Assembly (NCBI RefSeq): GCF_000421605.1
Contig: NZ_ATXI01000003.1
Coordinates: 1 to 64,000, forward strand
Length of the DNA: 64,000 nt
Source of the DNA: Thermodesulfobacterium thermophilum DSM 1276
GTDB taxonomy: Bacteria; Desulfobacterota; Thermodesulfobacteria; Thermodesulfobacteriales; Thermodesulfobacteriaceae
Direction: 5' to 3'
Part shown: piece after piece, positions 1 to 8,655 of the stretch
Layout of the letters: each line of letters begins with the position of its first letter
Position numbering within the stretch: position 1 is the first letter of the stretch
The notes under the pieces: model-generated
What the model saw: only the letters and a program-made list of their open reading frames with translations
Told to the model about the DNA's origin: nothing
Database searches by the model: none
Position numbers and translations under genes: made by a program

Positions 1-203
1 TCTACATAAAGAGCCATCTTTTCTCCGTTAGGTAAAACCTTATGAAGCCTTTCTAATTTATGACACTTTAAACAGGCATCGTTTGAACCACTACTACTTG
101 CTATGGACAATTTATTAAAGGTTAGAGAAAGAAAAAAACTGATCCCCAACAGAACTCCAGATAAACACAACCCAAGAAAAAAATATCTAAAAACTTTTCC
201 CAT
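1..203 (-). CDS. Multihaem c-type cytochrome, N-terminal part (runs off the left edge)
   Basis: Only the first 67 codons are in the window. The ATG at 203 has a GGAGG ribosome site just upstream. The protein starts with a basic residue cluster and a hydrophobic stretch (about residues 5-35), a signal peptide or membrane anchor, followed by CLKCH, a CxxCH haem c attachment motif, near residue 45. A single-anchor multihaem cytochrome of the periplasm is the likely product, but the number of haems and the redox partner cannot be seen. Its promoter region is the AT-rich stretch 204-363, shared with nothing else. Confidence 0.75.
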   Translation of the reverse strand, partial: MGKVFRYFFLGLCLSGVLLGISFFLSLTFNKLSIASSSGSNDACLKCHKLERLHKVLPNGEKMALYV

Positions 204-363
204 TATCAACCTCCATACAGAAAGATTTTAAAATAACCCTATTTTGTCTATTAGATATAGATATTATATAAGCTCAATCCTTAAGTCAAGCCTAACAAGT
301 CCTAAAAAAGTGGGTTTTTAAGTCCTAATTTCTATTAAATAACAGATTTTTATAAAATTTTTT

Positions 364-1638
364 TTATTTTTTTCTTTTATCTATCACTCGCACGGCTTTT
401 CCTGGAACCCTTTGAATGGTGCCTTCAGGAACGATCTGAATCTTACTTCTAAAACCTAAAAGGTCATAAAGTTCTAAGTTTAGTTTGTCCATTTCCTGAT
501 TAGTTAAACCTCCGTCGGTCTTTTCTACAATGATGGTCATTTCATCTTTACCTTTTATATTTTCTATTACCAATTGATAATACGGAGCAAGTCCTTTGTA
601 TTTCAAAAGTATAGCCTCTATCTGAGAAGGATAAAAATTTACTCCCTTTACCTTTAACATATCGTCTGTTCTACCTTTAATTCTGTCTATTCTAAGATGA
701 GTCCTCCCACACTCGCATGGTTCGTAACTTACTATCTTAGATATATCCCTTGTTCTATACCTGATAAGAGGCAAGCCTTCTCTGGTAAGGGTAGTAACCA
801 CTATTTCCCCTTCTTCTCCTAAAGGCAATGTCTCACCTGTTTCAGGATGTACGATTTCTATGATATAATGGTCTTCCCAAACATGAATCCCTTTTCTTGC
901 TTCACAATCTATGCCTAATCCTACCCCTCCGGTTTCTGTCATCCCTATGATATCAAAGGTCTTAACCCCCATCATGTCTTCTATCCTTTTTCTATATTCC
1001 TCTGACCAGGTTTCAGCACCTAAAATAGCTACCCGAAGGTTAGTTTTTCTAAAATCAAACCCATTTTCTTGAGCTACTTCGATAAGTCTTGCTGGATAAG
1101 AAGCTATAGCCCCTATGGCAGTAACCCCTAAATCTTTTATAAGTTTAAGTTGCATAAGACTTCTGCCAGCACCTGCTGGAACGATAAAACATCCTAAGGT
1201 TTCTGCTCCATAATGAAAACCAAAACCTCCGTTAAATAACCCAAAGGAAGGCATAATCTGTAACCTGTCTTTTGAGGTAAGCCCAGCACAAGCCAAGCAT
1301 CGAGCCATTATTTCACCCCACTGAGTCACATCATTTTTAGTCATAAGGTTTAATACCGGTATCCCTGTAGTCCCTGAACTCATATGCATTCTTACACAGT
1401 CTGAAGGATCTACAGCTATATGTCCAAAAGGATAACCATCCCTTAAGTCATCTTTTGTCGTAAAAGGTAGGTATTTTAAATCATCTAAACTTTTTATATC
1501 TTCAGGATGGATGTCTTTAATCTTCTCCTTTAACATAGATTTAGAATTTTTAAGAAATGCGAGGGTTTTTCTTAACCTGCTAAGCTGAATTTTTTCAATC
1601 TCTTCTCTTGATAATGTTTCCATCTTAGGATTAAACAT
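364..1638 (-). CDS. paaK: Phenylacetate-CoA ligase family protein
   Basis: An adenylate-forming enzyme that would activate an aryl or aliphatic acid to its CoA thioester with ATP in the cytoplasm. The 424-residue length is that of PaaK. The ATP-binding loop MSSGTTGIP is near residue 86, the adenylation motif GMTETGG near 232, and the C-terminal IKGRTDDMLKVKG near 320, which are PaaK-type signatures. An AGGAGG site 5 bases before the ATG fixes the start. The archaemetzincin-like gene lies upstream by only 18 bases in the same direction, so they are probably co-transcribed. Many anaerobes carry PaaK paralogues for aryl-acid activation or indolepyruvate-derived acids; the true substrate is open. 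Confidence 0.9.
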   Translation of the reverse strand: MFNPKMETLSREEIEKIQLSRLRKTLAFLKNSKSMLKEKIKDIHPEDIKSLDDLKYLPFTTKDDLRDGYPFGHIAVDPSDCVRMHMSSGTTGIPVLNLMTKNDVTQWGEIMARCLACAGLTSKDRLQIMPSFGLFNGGFGFHYGAETLGCFIVPAGAGRSLMQLKLIKDLGVTAIGAIASYPARLIEVAQENGFDFRKTNLRVAILGAETWSEEYRKRIEDMMGVKTFDIIGMTETGGVGLGIDCEARKGIHVWEDHYIIEIVHPETGETLPLGEEGEIVVTTLTREGLPLIRYRTRDISKIVSYEPCECGRTHLRIDRIKGRTDDMLKVKGVNFYPSQIEAILLKYKGLAPYYQLVIENIKGKDEMTIIVEKTDGGLTNQEMDKLNLELYDLLGFRSKIQIVPEGTIQRVPGKAVRVIDKRKK

Positions 1639-1656
1639 CTCTTCCTCCTAAAAGTT

Positions 1657-2214
1657 TTATATTATAAAAAATTTTTCCATACACAAATAAGTTTTCAAAA
1701 AACTTTCACATACAAAACAAAAAGATTTACTTTTTTTATCTACATCTGCTATAGTATTAGAAAAACTCATCACACAATTTGCATGAAAACAATGGGGTAG
1801 GTAAAAAAGATGACCGAGCTCATGGCTAACCTCTTTAATTAGCCTTTCTGTAAAAATTTTTTCGTCAAAAGCTAACCCATAAAACTCTGGATTAAGTCTG
1901 GCATGAGATACTACGGCTATTCCTCTTTTAGGATCAGCTTCTCCAAAAACAAAGTTTAGCCCATGAGTATAAAGGTCAACGTCTACTAAAACTACCCATT
2001 TCTCTTTTAAGTTTTTTTTATATTTTGAGAAAAGATCTATGATTTTAGAGGAGATGTATTGATTTCTTTTTGGGTTGTAGGCTAAAGAAAGATCAAAAAC
2101 CAAACCGTAAAAATTAACCGAATATCCAAAAATGGTCTCTAAATGAGACTTTAAAGCTAAAAGAATATCGTCTTTTAAATCTGTATAAACTAAAAATAAA
2201 GAAATTTTTTTCAT
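1657..2214 (-). CDS. amzA: Archaemetzincin-like zinc metalloprotease
   Basis: A 185-residue protein of the archaemetzincin family, small metalloproteases known mainly from archaea, scattered bacteria and vertebrates. The zinc site HELGH is near residue 133, followed by a third histidine and cysteine (PHC), a C-V-M turn about five residues on, and a final CFVC pair; together these match the family's HExxHxxGxxxC...CxM...CxxC layout. The usual glycine of the metzincin motif is replaced by tyrosine (HELGHLFYLPHC). There is no signal peptide, so it should be cytoplasmic. It precedes paaK closely in an apparent operon. Substrates of the family are poorly known. Confidence 0.85.
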   Translation of the reverse strand: MKKISLFLVYTDLKDDILLALKSHLETIFGYSVNFYGLVFDLSLAYNPKRNQYISSKIIDLFSKYKKNLKEKWVVLVDVDLYTHGLNFVFGEADPKRGIAVVSHARLNPEFYGLAFDEKIFTERLIKEVSHELGHLFYLPHCFHANCVMSFSNTIADVDKKSKSFCFVCESFLKTYLCMEKFFII

Positions 2215-2325
2215 GTCATAGTTAAAATATCAATTCTAACCATGATGTCAAGTTCTTTAGAAAGATTTTTTTATAAGAGGTCCTGAAAGATTAACCAACC
2301 TTACAAGACCTCTTATAGTTAGATG

Positions 2326-3438
2326 TTATATGGATTTGACCATAGGTTTGACTTTAGTTTTAAACATGATATTCCTTAAAAACTTTTCTTCAGACCTGCT
2401 CATCAAAGAAATAGCCGTTCCTGTTTGACCAGCCCTTCCAGTTCTGCCTATACGATGGATATAAGATTCGGCATCCTTAGGCAGTCCATAGTTGATTACC
2501 AATCCAACATCTTTAATGTCTAAACCCCTTGAGGCTACGTCGGTTGCTACTAAAATTTTAAATTCTCCTGACTTGAACCCTTTCATCACCATTTCTCTTT
2601 TTTTCTGCGGATAATCTCCATGTATAGCTTTTACTGAATAGCCTTCTTCCCTTAAAGCTTTGGCTAACTCTTCTGCCTCTAACTTGGTTTGCACAAAAAT
2701 AATAATCTTGGGTTCTTGCCAGATAGATAAAATTGCCGTTAGTTTTTCAAACTTCATATGAGAAGGCACTTTGTAAACCTCTTGACTTATCTGTTTTAAA
2801 GTAATCTCTTCGGGTTTAACCTTTATGGTTTTATAACTATCTCTGAGGTATTTTTCTGCTAAAACCAAAATTTCCTTAGGTAAAGTGGCAGAAAAAAGAA
2901 GGGTTTGTCTTTCCTTAGGGGTTTGAGAAATTATGTAATCGATATCGTCTATAAAACCCATGTCAAGCATCCTATCTGCCTCATCTAAAACTAACATCTT
3001 TATACCATCAAGCTTAAGATATCCTCTATTGATAAGGTCTTTAATCCTTCCAGGAGTGCCTACTAAAACCTTCCCTACCCTTTTTTGTAAAAGTTCTATC
3101 TGTTTTTGTAAAGGTTTACCTCCATAAAAGGTAAGTACAAAAATCTTCTTATTCTTCCCTATGTTTCTTATTTCTTCACTAACCTGAATGGCAAGCTCTC
3201 TGGTAGGGACAAGGATTAAGGCTTGAAGTTCCTTCTTTTTAAAATCTATTTTTTCTACAATAGGGATCCCAAAAGCGGCAGTTTTGCCTGTACCAGTTTG
3301 AGCCTGACCTACCAAATCCTCTCCTGCTAAGATAAAAGGTATAGCCTTTTTTTGAATGTCTGTAGGGTCTTTATAACCCATAATGTCTAACCCCTCAAGC
3401 GTTTTCTTAGAAAGGTTAAAACTCTGAAAAGTTAACAT
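2326..3438 (-). CDS. DEAD-box ATP-dependent RNA helicase
   Basis: A 370-residue DEAD-box helicase made of the two RecA-like domains with almost no C-terminal extension. Visible motifs are the Q motif in the first 30 residues, motif I AQTGTGKTAAF near 47, Ia PTREL, motif II DEAD in VLDEADRML near 150, motif III SAT, and motif VI HRIGRTGRAG near 332. GGAGG lies four bases before the ATG. Such minimal proteins unwind structured RNA in ribosome assembly or mRNA decay; here the missing tail means the RNA target cannot be guessed. The gene appears to be transcribed alone. Confidence 0.93.
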   Translation of the reverse strand: MLTFQSFNLSKKTLEGLDIMGYKDPTDIQKKAIPFILAGEDLVGQAQTGTGKTAAFGIPIVEKIDFKKKELQALILVPTRELAIQVSEEIRNIGKNKKIFVLTFYGGKPLQKQIELLQKRVGKVLVGTPGRIKDLINRGYLKLDGIKMLVLDEADRMLDMGFIDDIDYIISQTPKERQTLLFSATLPKEILVLAEKYLRDSYKTIKVKPEEITLKQISQEVYKVPSHMKFEKLTAILSIWQEPKIIIFVQTKLEAEELAKALREEGYSVKAIHGDYPQKKREMVMKGFKSGEFKILVATDVASRGLDIKDVGLVINYGLPKDAESYIHRIGRTGRAGQTGTAISLMSRSEEKFLRNIMFKTKVKPMVKSI

Positions 3439-3647
3439 AAATCCTCCATGATTTGTTTAATTTGTTAGCAGAGAAAAGAAGTTATATGAAAATTAAACCG
3501 AGACCTTAAGGGAATTTTAAATAACCTCTTTTTACTGCTTTGTTAAAAGATAACACTACAACACAAAAAAACAAGAGACTAAACCATAATTTATTATTTT
3601 TAATTAGTATCTAAATTAATTTAAAAATCTAACCCCTAAAATCAACC

Positions 3648-3676
3648 TTGACTATTTACTCAAATTTTTTTATTTA
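3648..3676 (+). promoter_or_regulatory. Putative sigma-70 promoter of the EF-G-like gene
   Basis: TTGACT at 3648-3653, a 17-base spacer and TATTTA at 3671-3676. The gene start is 37 bases after the -10 and carries an AGGAGG-like site. The rest of the 3439-3712 gap is plain AT-rich sequence in which I see no gene. Confidence 0.5.
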
Positions 3677-3712
3677 ATAATTTTAAGCAATTAAAAACAG
3701 GAGGGTTAGAAT

Positions 3713-5692
3713 ATGGGGGTACCTAAAGTATTAACCATCTTAGGACAAACCGACGCAGGTAAGGCGAGACTTTCTGAAGCACTATGTAAAGTTTGTGGAG
3801 AAACCATTAAAGGACAAAAAAAAGAGTCCAACTTTTATCTTAAAATCTACGGGTTTAATTATAAAGACACACCTTTCTATCTGTTAACCACCCCAGGGGA
3901 TGATAACTTTTTAGGTGAAGTAAAGTGGGCCTTAAAAGTCTCTGATGCAGCTATTTTGGTGGTAGACTCTTCCAACCCTATTAAATATCAAACTATAAGA
4001 GTGTTTGAAATGGCAAAAGAAATGGGTGTTCCGCTTTTTATCTTTATAAATAAGATAGACGAAGAGAAGAGTAATTTTGGTCAAACCATCTGTGACCTTC
4101 AGGATAACTTAGAAATCTTACAGATACCTGTGGTTTATTCCTTTGAAGGTCAACCTAATAATATTTTAGTAGATTTGGTAGAAGATAAAGCCATCCTTGA
4201 AAAAGGCAATAAGATAGAATATATAGATTATCCAGAAAATCTGAAACATAGGGTCTCTACTTTAAGAGAAAACCTTATTGAAACCGCAGCTGAAGGTAAA
4301 GACGAATTAATAGAAAAATATCTGGATACAGGTAGTTTAACTAAGGAAGAAATATTAGAAGGTCTAAAATTAGGGTTAGCTAACAATAAAATTGCCTTAA
4401 TCTTTGCTGGTGCTGCCAAACCAGGCATAGGAGTGTCTGTCTTTCTGGAATACTTATATCATTTTGTACCCTCCTATGAATTGGTAAGAACACGTACAGA
4501 AGCAGATGAAAAATCTTCTGGTTTTATTTTTAAAACTATAATCGATCCCTTTGCTGGTAAACTCTCTTATGGAAGGGTATTAGCTGGTTCTTTTCCCTCA
4601 GACAGCACAGTTTTTACGTCTAATGGAAAAGAAGAAAAATACACCCAAATTTTTGTCCCAAGAGGAGATGGATTACAGCAAGTAAAAGAGGTTAAAGAAG
4701 GGGAGGTTATCGTTTTTGCTAAGGTTGACGGTTTATATACAGGAATAACCTTTTCTAAAAATCCTAAGGTTAACCCTATTTCTTTACCAGAACTTCCTTC
4801 GCCTATGATCACCATGGCTATCCATCCAGAAACCAGAGCTGATGAAGATAAAATAAGCGGGGCTTTGGTAAAAATAAAAGAAGAGGACCCGTCTATAATG
4901 TTTACCAGAGACGAAGAAACCAAAGAACTTCTTATTTCCGGGTTAGGGGTAATACACATAGAAAAGACCATCGAAAAACTAAGAGAAAAATTTGGGGTAA
5001 AGGTAAAACTCACCATCCCTAAAATTCCCTATAGAGAAACCATCAAAAAGGCGGTACAGGGAGTTATTTACCGACATAAAAAACAAAGCGGAGGTAGAGG
5101 GCAGTTTGCTGAAGTACATTTTAATATTTTTCCCTTAGAAAGAGGTAAAGGTTTTGAATTTTTAGAAACTCTTACCGGTATGAACGTTCCGAGAAACTAT
5201 GTCCCGGCAGTGGAAAAAGGGGTAAGAGAAGCCATGGAAAGAGGTCCTTTAGCAGGATTTCCTGTGGTTGACGTGAAGGTACAATTTTACGACGGAAAGT
5301 CTCATGAAGTAGACTCTTCTGACCTTGCTTTTAAGATAGCTGCTATACACTGTTTCAGAAAAGGTATGGAGCAAGCCAACCCTGTACTTTTAGAGCCTTA
5401 TGTAGAAATGGAGATATATGTTCCAGATGAAACCGTGGGAGATGTAGTAGGAGATCTGAACTCAAGAAGAGGTAGGGTTTTAGGGATTGAAAAAGATAAA
5501 AAGATGACTAAAATATCTGCAGTGGTTCCTATGGCAGAGGTTCAAAATTATGTAGTATCTTTGCAAGGGTTTACAGGAGGGAGAGGGTATTTTATCTCCA
5601 GATTTTCTCATTACGAAGAAGCCCCATCTTTTGTGGCAGAAAAGGTGATTGCAGAAAGAAAATCTCAGATGGAGGCTGCTAAAGAAGAATGA
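3713..5692 (+). CDS. Elongation factor G-like protein with altered GTPase motifs
   Basis: A 659-residue protein with the EF-G domain order: G domain, domain II, III, IV and V. NKID (G4) is at 113-116. The other nucleotide motifs have drifted. The P-loop at 11-18 reads GQTDAGKA, with alanine for the serine or threonine that binds magnesium. The G3 region reads TTPGDDNF (59-66), so the catalytic histidine of DTPGH is aspartate. Domain IV retains a GRGQFAEV segment near 463. It resembles the second, non-canonical EF-G-type group rather than FusA. It may bind ribosomes with slow or no GTP hydrolysis. The next gene overlaps by ATGA, so it belongs to the MogA-SelD operon. Confidence 0.85.
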   Translation: MGVPKVLTILGQTDAGKARLSEALCKVCGETIKGQKKESNFYLKIYGFNYKDTPFYLLTTPGDDNFLGEVKWALKVSDAAILVVDSSNPIKYQTIRVFEMAKEMGVPLFIFINKIDEEKSNFGQTICDLQDNLEILQIPVVYSFEGQPNNILVDLVEDKAILEKGNKIEYIDYPENLKHRVSTLRENLIETAAEGKDELIEKYLDTGSLTKEEILEGLKLGLANNKIALIFAGAAKPGIGVSVFLEYLYHFVPSYELVRTRTEADEKSSGFIFKTIIDPFAGKLSYGRVLAGSFPSDSTVFTSNGKEEKYTQIFVPRGDGLQQVKEVKEGEVIVFAKVDGLYTGITFSKNPKVNPISLPELPSPMITMAIHPETRADEDKISGALVKIKEEDPSIMFTRDEETKELLISGLGVIHIEKTIEKLREKFGVKVKLTIPKIPYRETIKKAVQGVIYRHKKQSGGRGQFAEVHFNIFPLERGKGFEFLETLTGMNVPRNYVPAVEKGVREAMERGPLAGFPVVDVKVQFYDGKSHEVDSSDLAFKIAAIHCFRKGMEQANPVLLEPYVEMEIYVPDETVGDVVGDLNSRRGRVLGIEKDKKMTKISAVVPMAEVQNYVVSLQGFTGGRGYFISRFSHYEEAPSFVAEKVIAERKSQMEAAKEE

Positions 5693-6180
5693 TAAAAGTA
5701 GGTATCCTTACCCTTAGTGATAAAGGATTTAAAGGGGAAAGAGAAGATAAAACCGGAGAACTTCTTAAAACCTTGGTAGAAAAAGAAGGCTGGCTGGTAT
5801 CCAAATATTTAATCCTACCTGATGAAAAAGAAAAGATAGTAGAAGTGTTAACCTCTTGGGCAGACAAAGAAAAGTTAGACCTTATTGTTACCAACGGAGG
5901 AACAGGGGTTTATCCAAGAGATGTCACCCCTGAAGCTACTAAAGAAATAATAGAAAAAGAAATCCCGGGGATCCCAGAATTTATAAGGTATATAAGTTAT
6001 CCCCTAACTCCGATGGCAGCCCTGACAAGGGGAATAGCTGGAGTTAGGGGAAAAACCCTTATCATCAACCTCCCTGGTAGCCCAAAAGCGATAAGCGAAA
6101 TTTTTTCCAGTTTAATACCTATCATAAAACATGCTGTAGAGAAAATTAAAGGAGACCCAAGTGAGTGTGCCAGAAATTAA
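5689..6180 (+). CDS. mog: MogA/MoaB-family molybdenum cofactor protein
   Basis: A 163-residue protein of the MogA/MoaB family, which adenylates molybdopterin before molybdate or tungstate insertion. The motif TNGGTGVYPRDVTPEA near residues 65-80 and the later LPGSPKA near 126 are the family's nucleotide and pterin-binding signatures. Its ATG overlaps the stop of the EF-G-like gene (ATGA), and its last 20 bases overlap the start of selD. Coupling to selD fits an organism that makes selenium- and molybdenum- or tungsten-dependent formate dehydrogenases, though none is in this window. MogA and MoaB cannot be separated confidently by eye. Confidence 0.88.
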   Translation: MIKVGILTLSDKGFKGEREDKTGELLKTLVEKEGWLVSKYLILPDEKEKIVEVLTSWADKEKLDLIVTNGGTGVYPRDVTPEATKEIIEKEIPGIPEFIRYISYPLTPMAALTRGIAGVRGKTLIINLPGSPKAISEIFSSLIPIIKHAVEKIKGDPSECARN

Positions 6181-7222
6181 ACTTTCTCAGATGGTCAAGG
6201 CTTCAGGCTGAGCAGCCAAGCTTCCACAAGAGTTTCTTGTGGAAATATTAGAAGGTTTAGAGCTACCCTCTCATCCTAACCTTATTCAAAGTTTTGAACA
6301 TGGAGCAGATGCAGGTATATATAAATTAGATGAAGAAAAAGCCTTGGTTTTTACTGCAGACTTTTTTACCCCTGTGGTAGACGACCCTTATACCTTTGGT
6401 CAAATAGCAGCTGCCAACTCTTTAGCAGATGTGTATGTCTGTGGGGCAAAACCTCTTTTGGCTTTAAACCTTATAACCTTTCCTAAAAGAGGTATTCCTA
6501 AAGAAATCTTAAAAGAAATCTTAAAAGGTGGGTTGTCTAAGATTAAAGAAGCTGGTACTTTGCTGGTAGGTGGACATAGTGTAGACGACCCAGAACCTAA
6601 ATACGGGCTTGCAGTGGTAGGTTTGGTTCATCCTAAAAAAATAATAACCAACAGTCAAGCCCAAACAGGTGACCTTCTCTACCTTTCTAAACCCATAGGC
6701 ACAGGAATCTTAATAACCGCCTATAAAGGCAAACTGTTTGACGAGAAACATGAGGCTTATCAAAAAATGGTAACTACCATGACTGAACTTAACGACAAAA
6801 TCTGTGCTATCATGACAGAGTTAGGTCTTAAAGCTGCTACTGACATCACAGGCTTTGGACTAATCGGACATGCCCTTGAGATGGCAACAGCCAGTAAAAA
6901 AGACCTTATTATTTATGCCAGCAAAGTTCCCTGTTTTGAAGAGGCTAAGGATTTAATTTCTATGGGGATAGTCCCTGAAGGAGACTATCATAACCTTAAT
7001 TTTTGCAAAAAATTTATACAAATCCATCCTGAAGTTTCAGAAGACGAATTGATTTTACTATCTGATGCTCAAACCTCTGGAGGAGTCTTGGTAGCTGTTC
7101 CTAAAGAAAAAAAAGCAAGCTTTGAAACAAAAATAAAAAAGGCTGGTCTTGATAACGTAACTCTCATCGGAGAAGTTCAAGACCCACAAGGTCACTGCCC
7201 TACTGTGAGGATATACCCTTAA
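6161..7222 (+). CDS. selD: Selenophosphate synthase containing selenocysteine (UGA at 6209-6211)
   Basis: SelD makes selenophosphate from selenide and ATP for selenocysteine-tRNA synthesis. A plain reading frame starts only at 6239, but the frame continues upstream through an in-frame TGA at 6209-6211 to GTG at 6161, which has GGAGA five bases before it. The product then begins with VPEIKLSQMVKASG, selenocysteine 17, AAK; SelD proteins have Cys or Sec at this position and the nearby catalytic Lys (here K20). It would be 353 residues, the usual length. Downstream are the ATP-binding motifs, including DFFTPVVDDP and GGHSVDDPE. A SECIS-type hairpin directly follows the UGA. It overlaps the MogA-like gene by 20 bases. 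Confidence 0.93.
6212..6244 (+). promoter_or_regulatory. Bacterial SECIS hairpin of selD
   Basis: Ten bases after the UGA codon comes a perfect 9-bp stem: TTCCACAAG (6222-6230), loop AGTTT (6231-6235), CTTGTGGAA (6236-6244). Position, size and a G/U-containing loop agree with bacterial SECIS elements, which bind SelB inside the coding sequence. The hairpin also encodes protein residues, as is normal in bacteria. Confidence 0.88.
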
Positions 7223-7348
7223 ATTCATTGTTTTTTTTCAATATATCAACTTAATTTTTATTTATAATTTCTATTTGACTTCACATCTTTTTCATGAAAA
7301 ATTGATTTTAACCTTCAAAAAACTTAAATATTTAAGTAGGAGGAGTTT

Positions 7349-8614
7349 ATGGGAGAAGACTATATCAAAATGTGGGAAAACCTGGGAATAGATTTAGAAA
7401 ACCATGATTGTTTACTTAAGGCATTAGCCGAATTTTATCAACAAATCTATCTTTCTCAAGAAAACCGTCCTGAAGGGATGAAATACTTTGACTTTGTAGT
7501 TTCTGAGGCCCATGGCTTAAGGATAAAAGAACTCCTTGAGGCCAAACAACAAGGGAAAAAAGTAGTGGGGGTCTTTTGTGTATATGTACCTGAAGAGATG
7601 ATACGTGCGGTAGACGGAATATGTGTGGGGCTTTGTGCAGGGGCTCAGATAGGTTTTGAGGAGGCAGAAAAAGTTTTACCTAAAAACACCTGTGACCTTA
7701 TCAAGGCTTTTATAGGTTTTAAACTTACTCAAGTTTGTCCTTACACAGAAAGCTGTGACCTTTTAATAGGAGAAACAACCTGTGATGGAAAGAAAAAAGC
7801 TTATGAAATCTTAAATAAACTTACTCAAAAAGTCTATGTTATGGAAGTTCCTCACATGAAAACAGAAAGGGGAAAAGAGCTGTTTTTAAAGGAACTTTTT
7901 GCCCTTAAAAACAAGTTAGAAGAGCTAAGTCAGCAAACTATGACTTTAGAGCGTTTTAAAGAGGAAGTCAAGGTTGTAAACGAAAAAAGAAAAGCCTTGA
8001 TGAGACTTGAAAAGTTAAGAAGTTATGACCCAGCTCCTATCTCAGGTCTTGATGCTCTTTTGGTGAATCAGATTGCCTTTTACGACGACCCTGTAAGGTT
8101 TACCCAAAAAGTTAACGAACTTTGCGATGAACTTGAGGAAAGGGTTAAAAAAGGAATAGGTGTTAAACCTAAAGGAACACCAAGAATACTTATTACCGGA
8201 TGTCCTTTTGCCTTACCTAACTGGAAACTTCATCACATGATAGAAACAAGCGGTGCAGTTGTGGTAGGTGAAGAGTCTTGTATAGGAAGAAGGTATTATC
8301 ATAGTTTAGTGCCTGAAGATTTTAGTAGTATAGAAGAAGGCATCAAACTTTTAGCAGAAAGATACCTAAAAACGCCTTGTGCCTGTTTCACTCCCAATCC
8401 AGAAAGGATTGAAGAAATCCAAAACATGGCTAAAGAATTAAAAGCTCAGGGGATAGTCTATTATTCTATCCAGTTTTGTACCCCCTATCTTTTTGAAGCC
8501 TATCAGGTAGAAAGCGCTGTTGACCTTCCTTTTTTAAGGATAGATACCAATTACAGCACGGAAGATATAGGACAACTTAAAACAAGATGTGAAGCTTTTA
8601 TAGAAACGTTATAA
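7349..8614 (+). CDS. 2-hydroxyacyl-CoA dehydratase-type double-cubane cluster protein
   Basis: A 421-residue protein of the HgdB/FldB family (COG1775 type). It has many cysteines: CVGLC near residue 92, CPYTESC near 131, TTC near 147, GCPFALPN near 287, EESC near 309, PCAC near 345 and FCTP near 375, which could hold one double-cubane [8Fe-8S] or two [4Fe-4S] clusters. An AGGAGG site precedes the ATG. It stands with its ATP-dependent activase and without a second dehydratase subunit, as in the YjiM/YjiL or DCCP/DCCP-reductase pairs, whose substrate is unknown. Location between selD and the selenium-type regulator and YedE suggests a role in selenium or sulfur reduction; that is inference. Confidence 0.82.
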   Translation: MGEDYIKMWENLGIDLENHDCLLKALAEFYQQIYLSQENRPEGMKYFDFVVSEAHGLRIKELLEAKQQGKKVVGVFCVYVPEEMIRAVDGICVGLCAGAQIGFEEAEKVLPKNTCDLIKAFIGFKLTQVCPYTESCDLLIGETTCDGKKKAYEILNKLTQKVYVMEVPHMKTERGKELFLKELFALKNKLEELSQQTMTLERFKEEVKVVNEKRKALMRLEKLRSYDPAPISGLDALLVNQIAFYDDPVRFTQKVNELCDELEERVKKGIGVKPKGTPRILITGCPFALPNWKLHHMIETSGAVVVGEESCIGRRYYHSLVPEDFSSIEEGIKLLAERYLKTPCACFTPNPERIEEIQNMAKELKAQGIVYYSIQFCTPYLFEAYQVESAVDLPFLRIDTNYSTEDIGQLKTRCEAFIETL

Positions 8615-8655
8615 CCCTTAAGTGTAAAGAGTCACATCACTAAGTTTAAAAACCT

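Noticed and set aside
6239-6241. GTG at 6239 as the start of selD
   Set aside because: It lies inside the SECIS stem, has no ribosome site and would remove the Sec/Lys catalytic segment.
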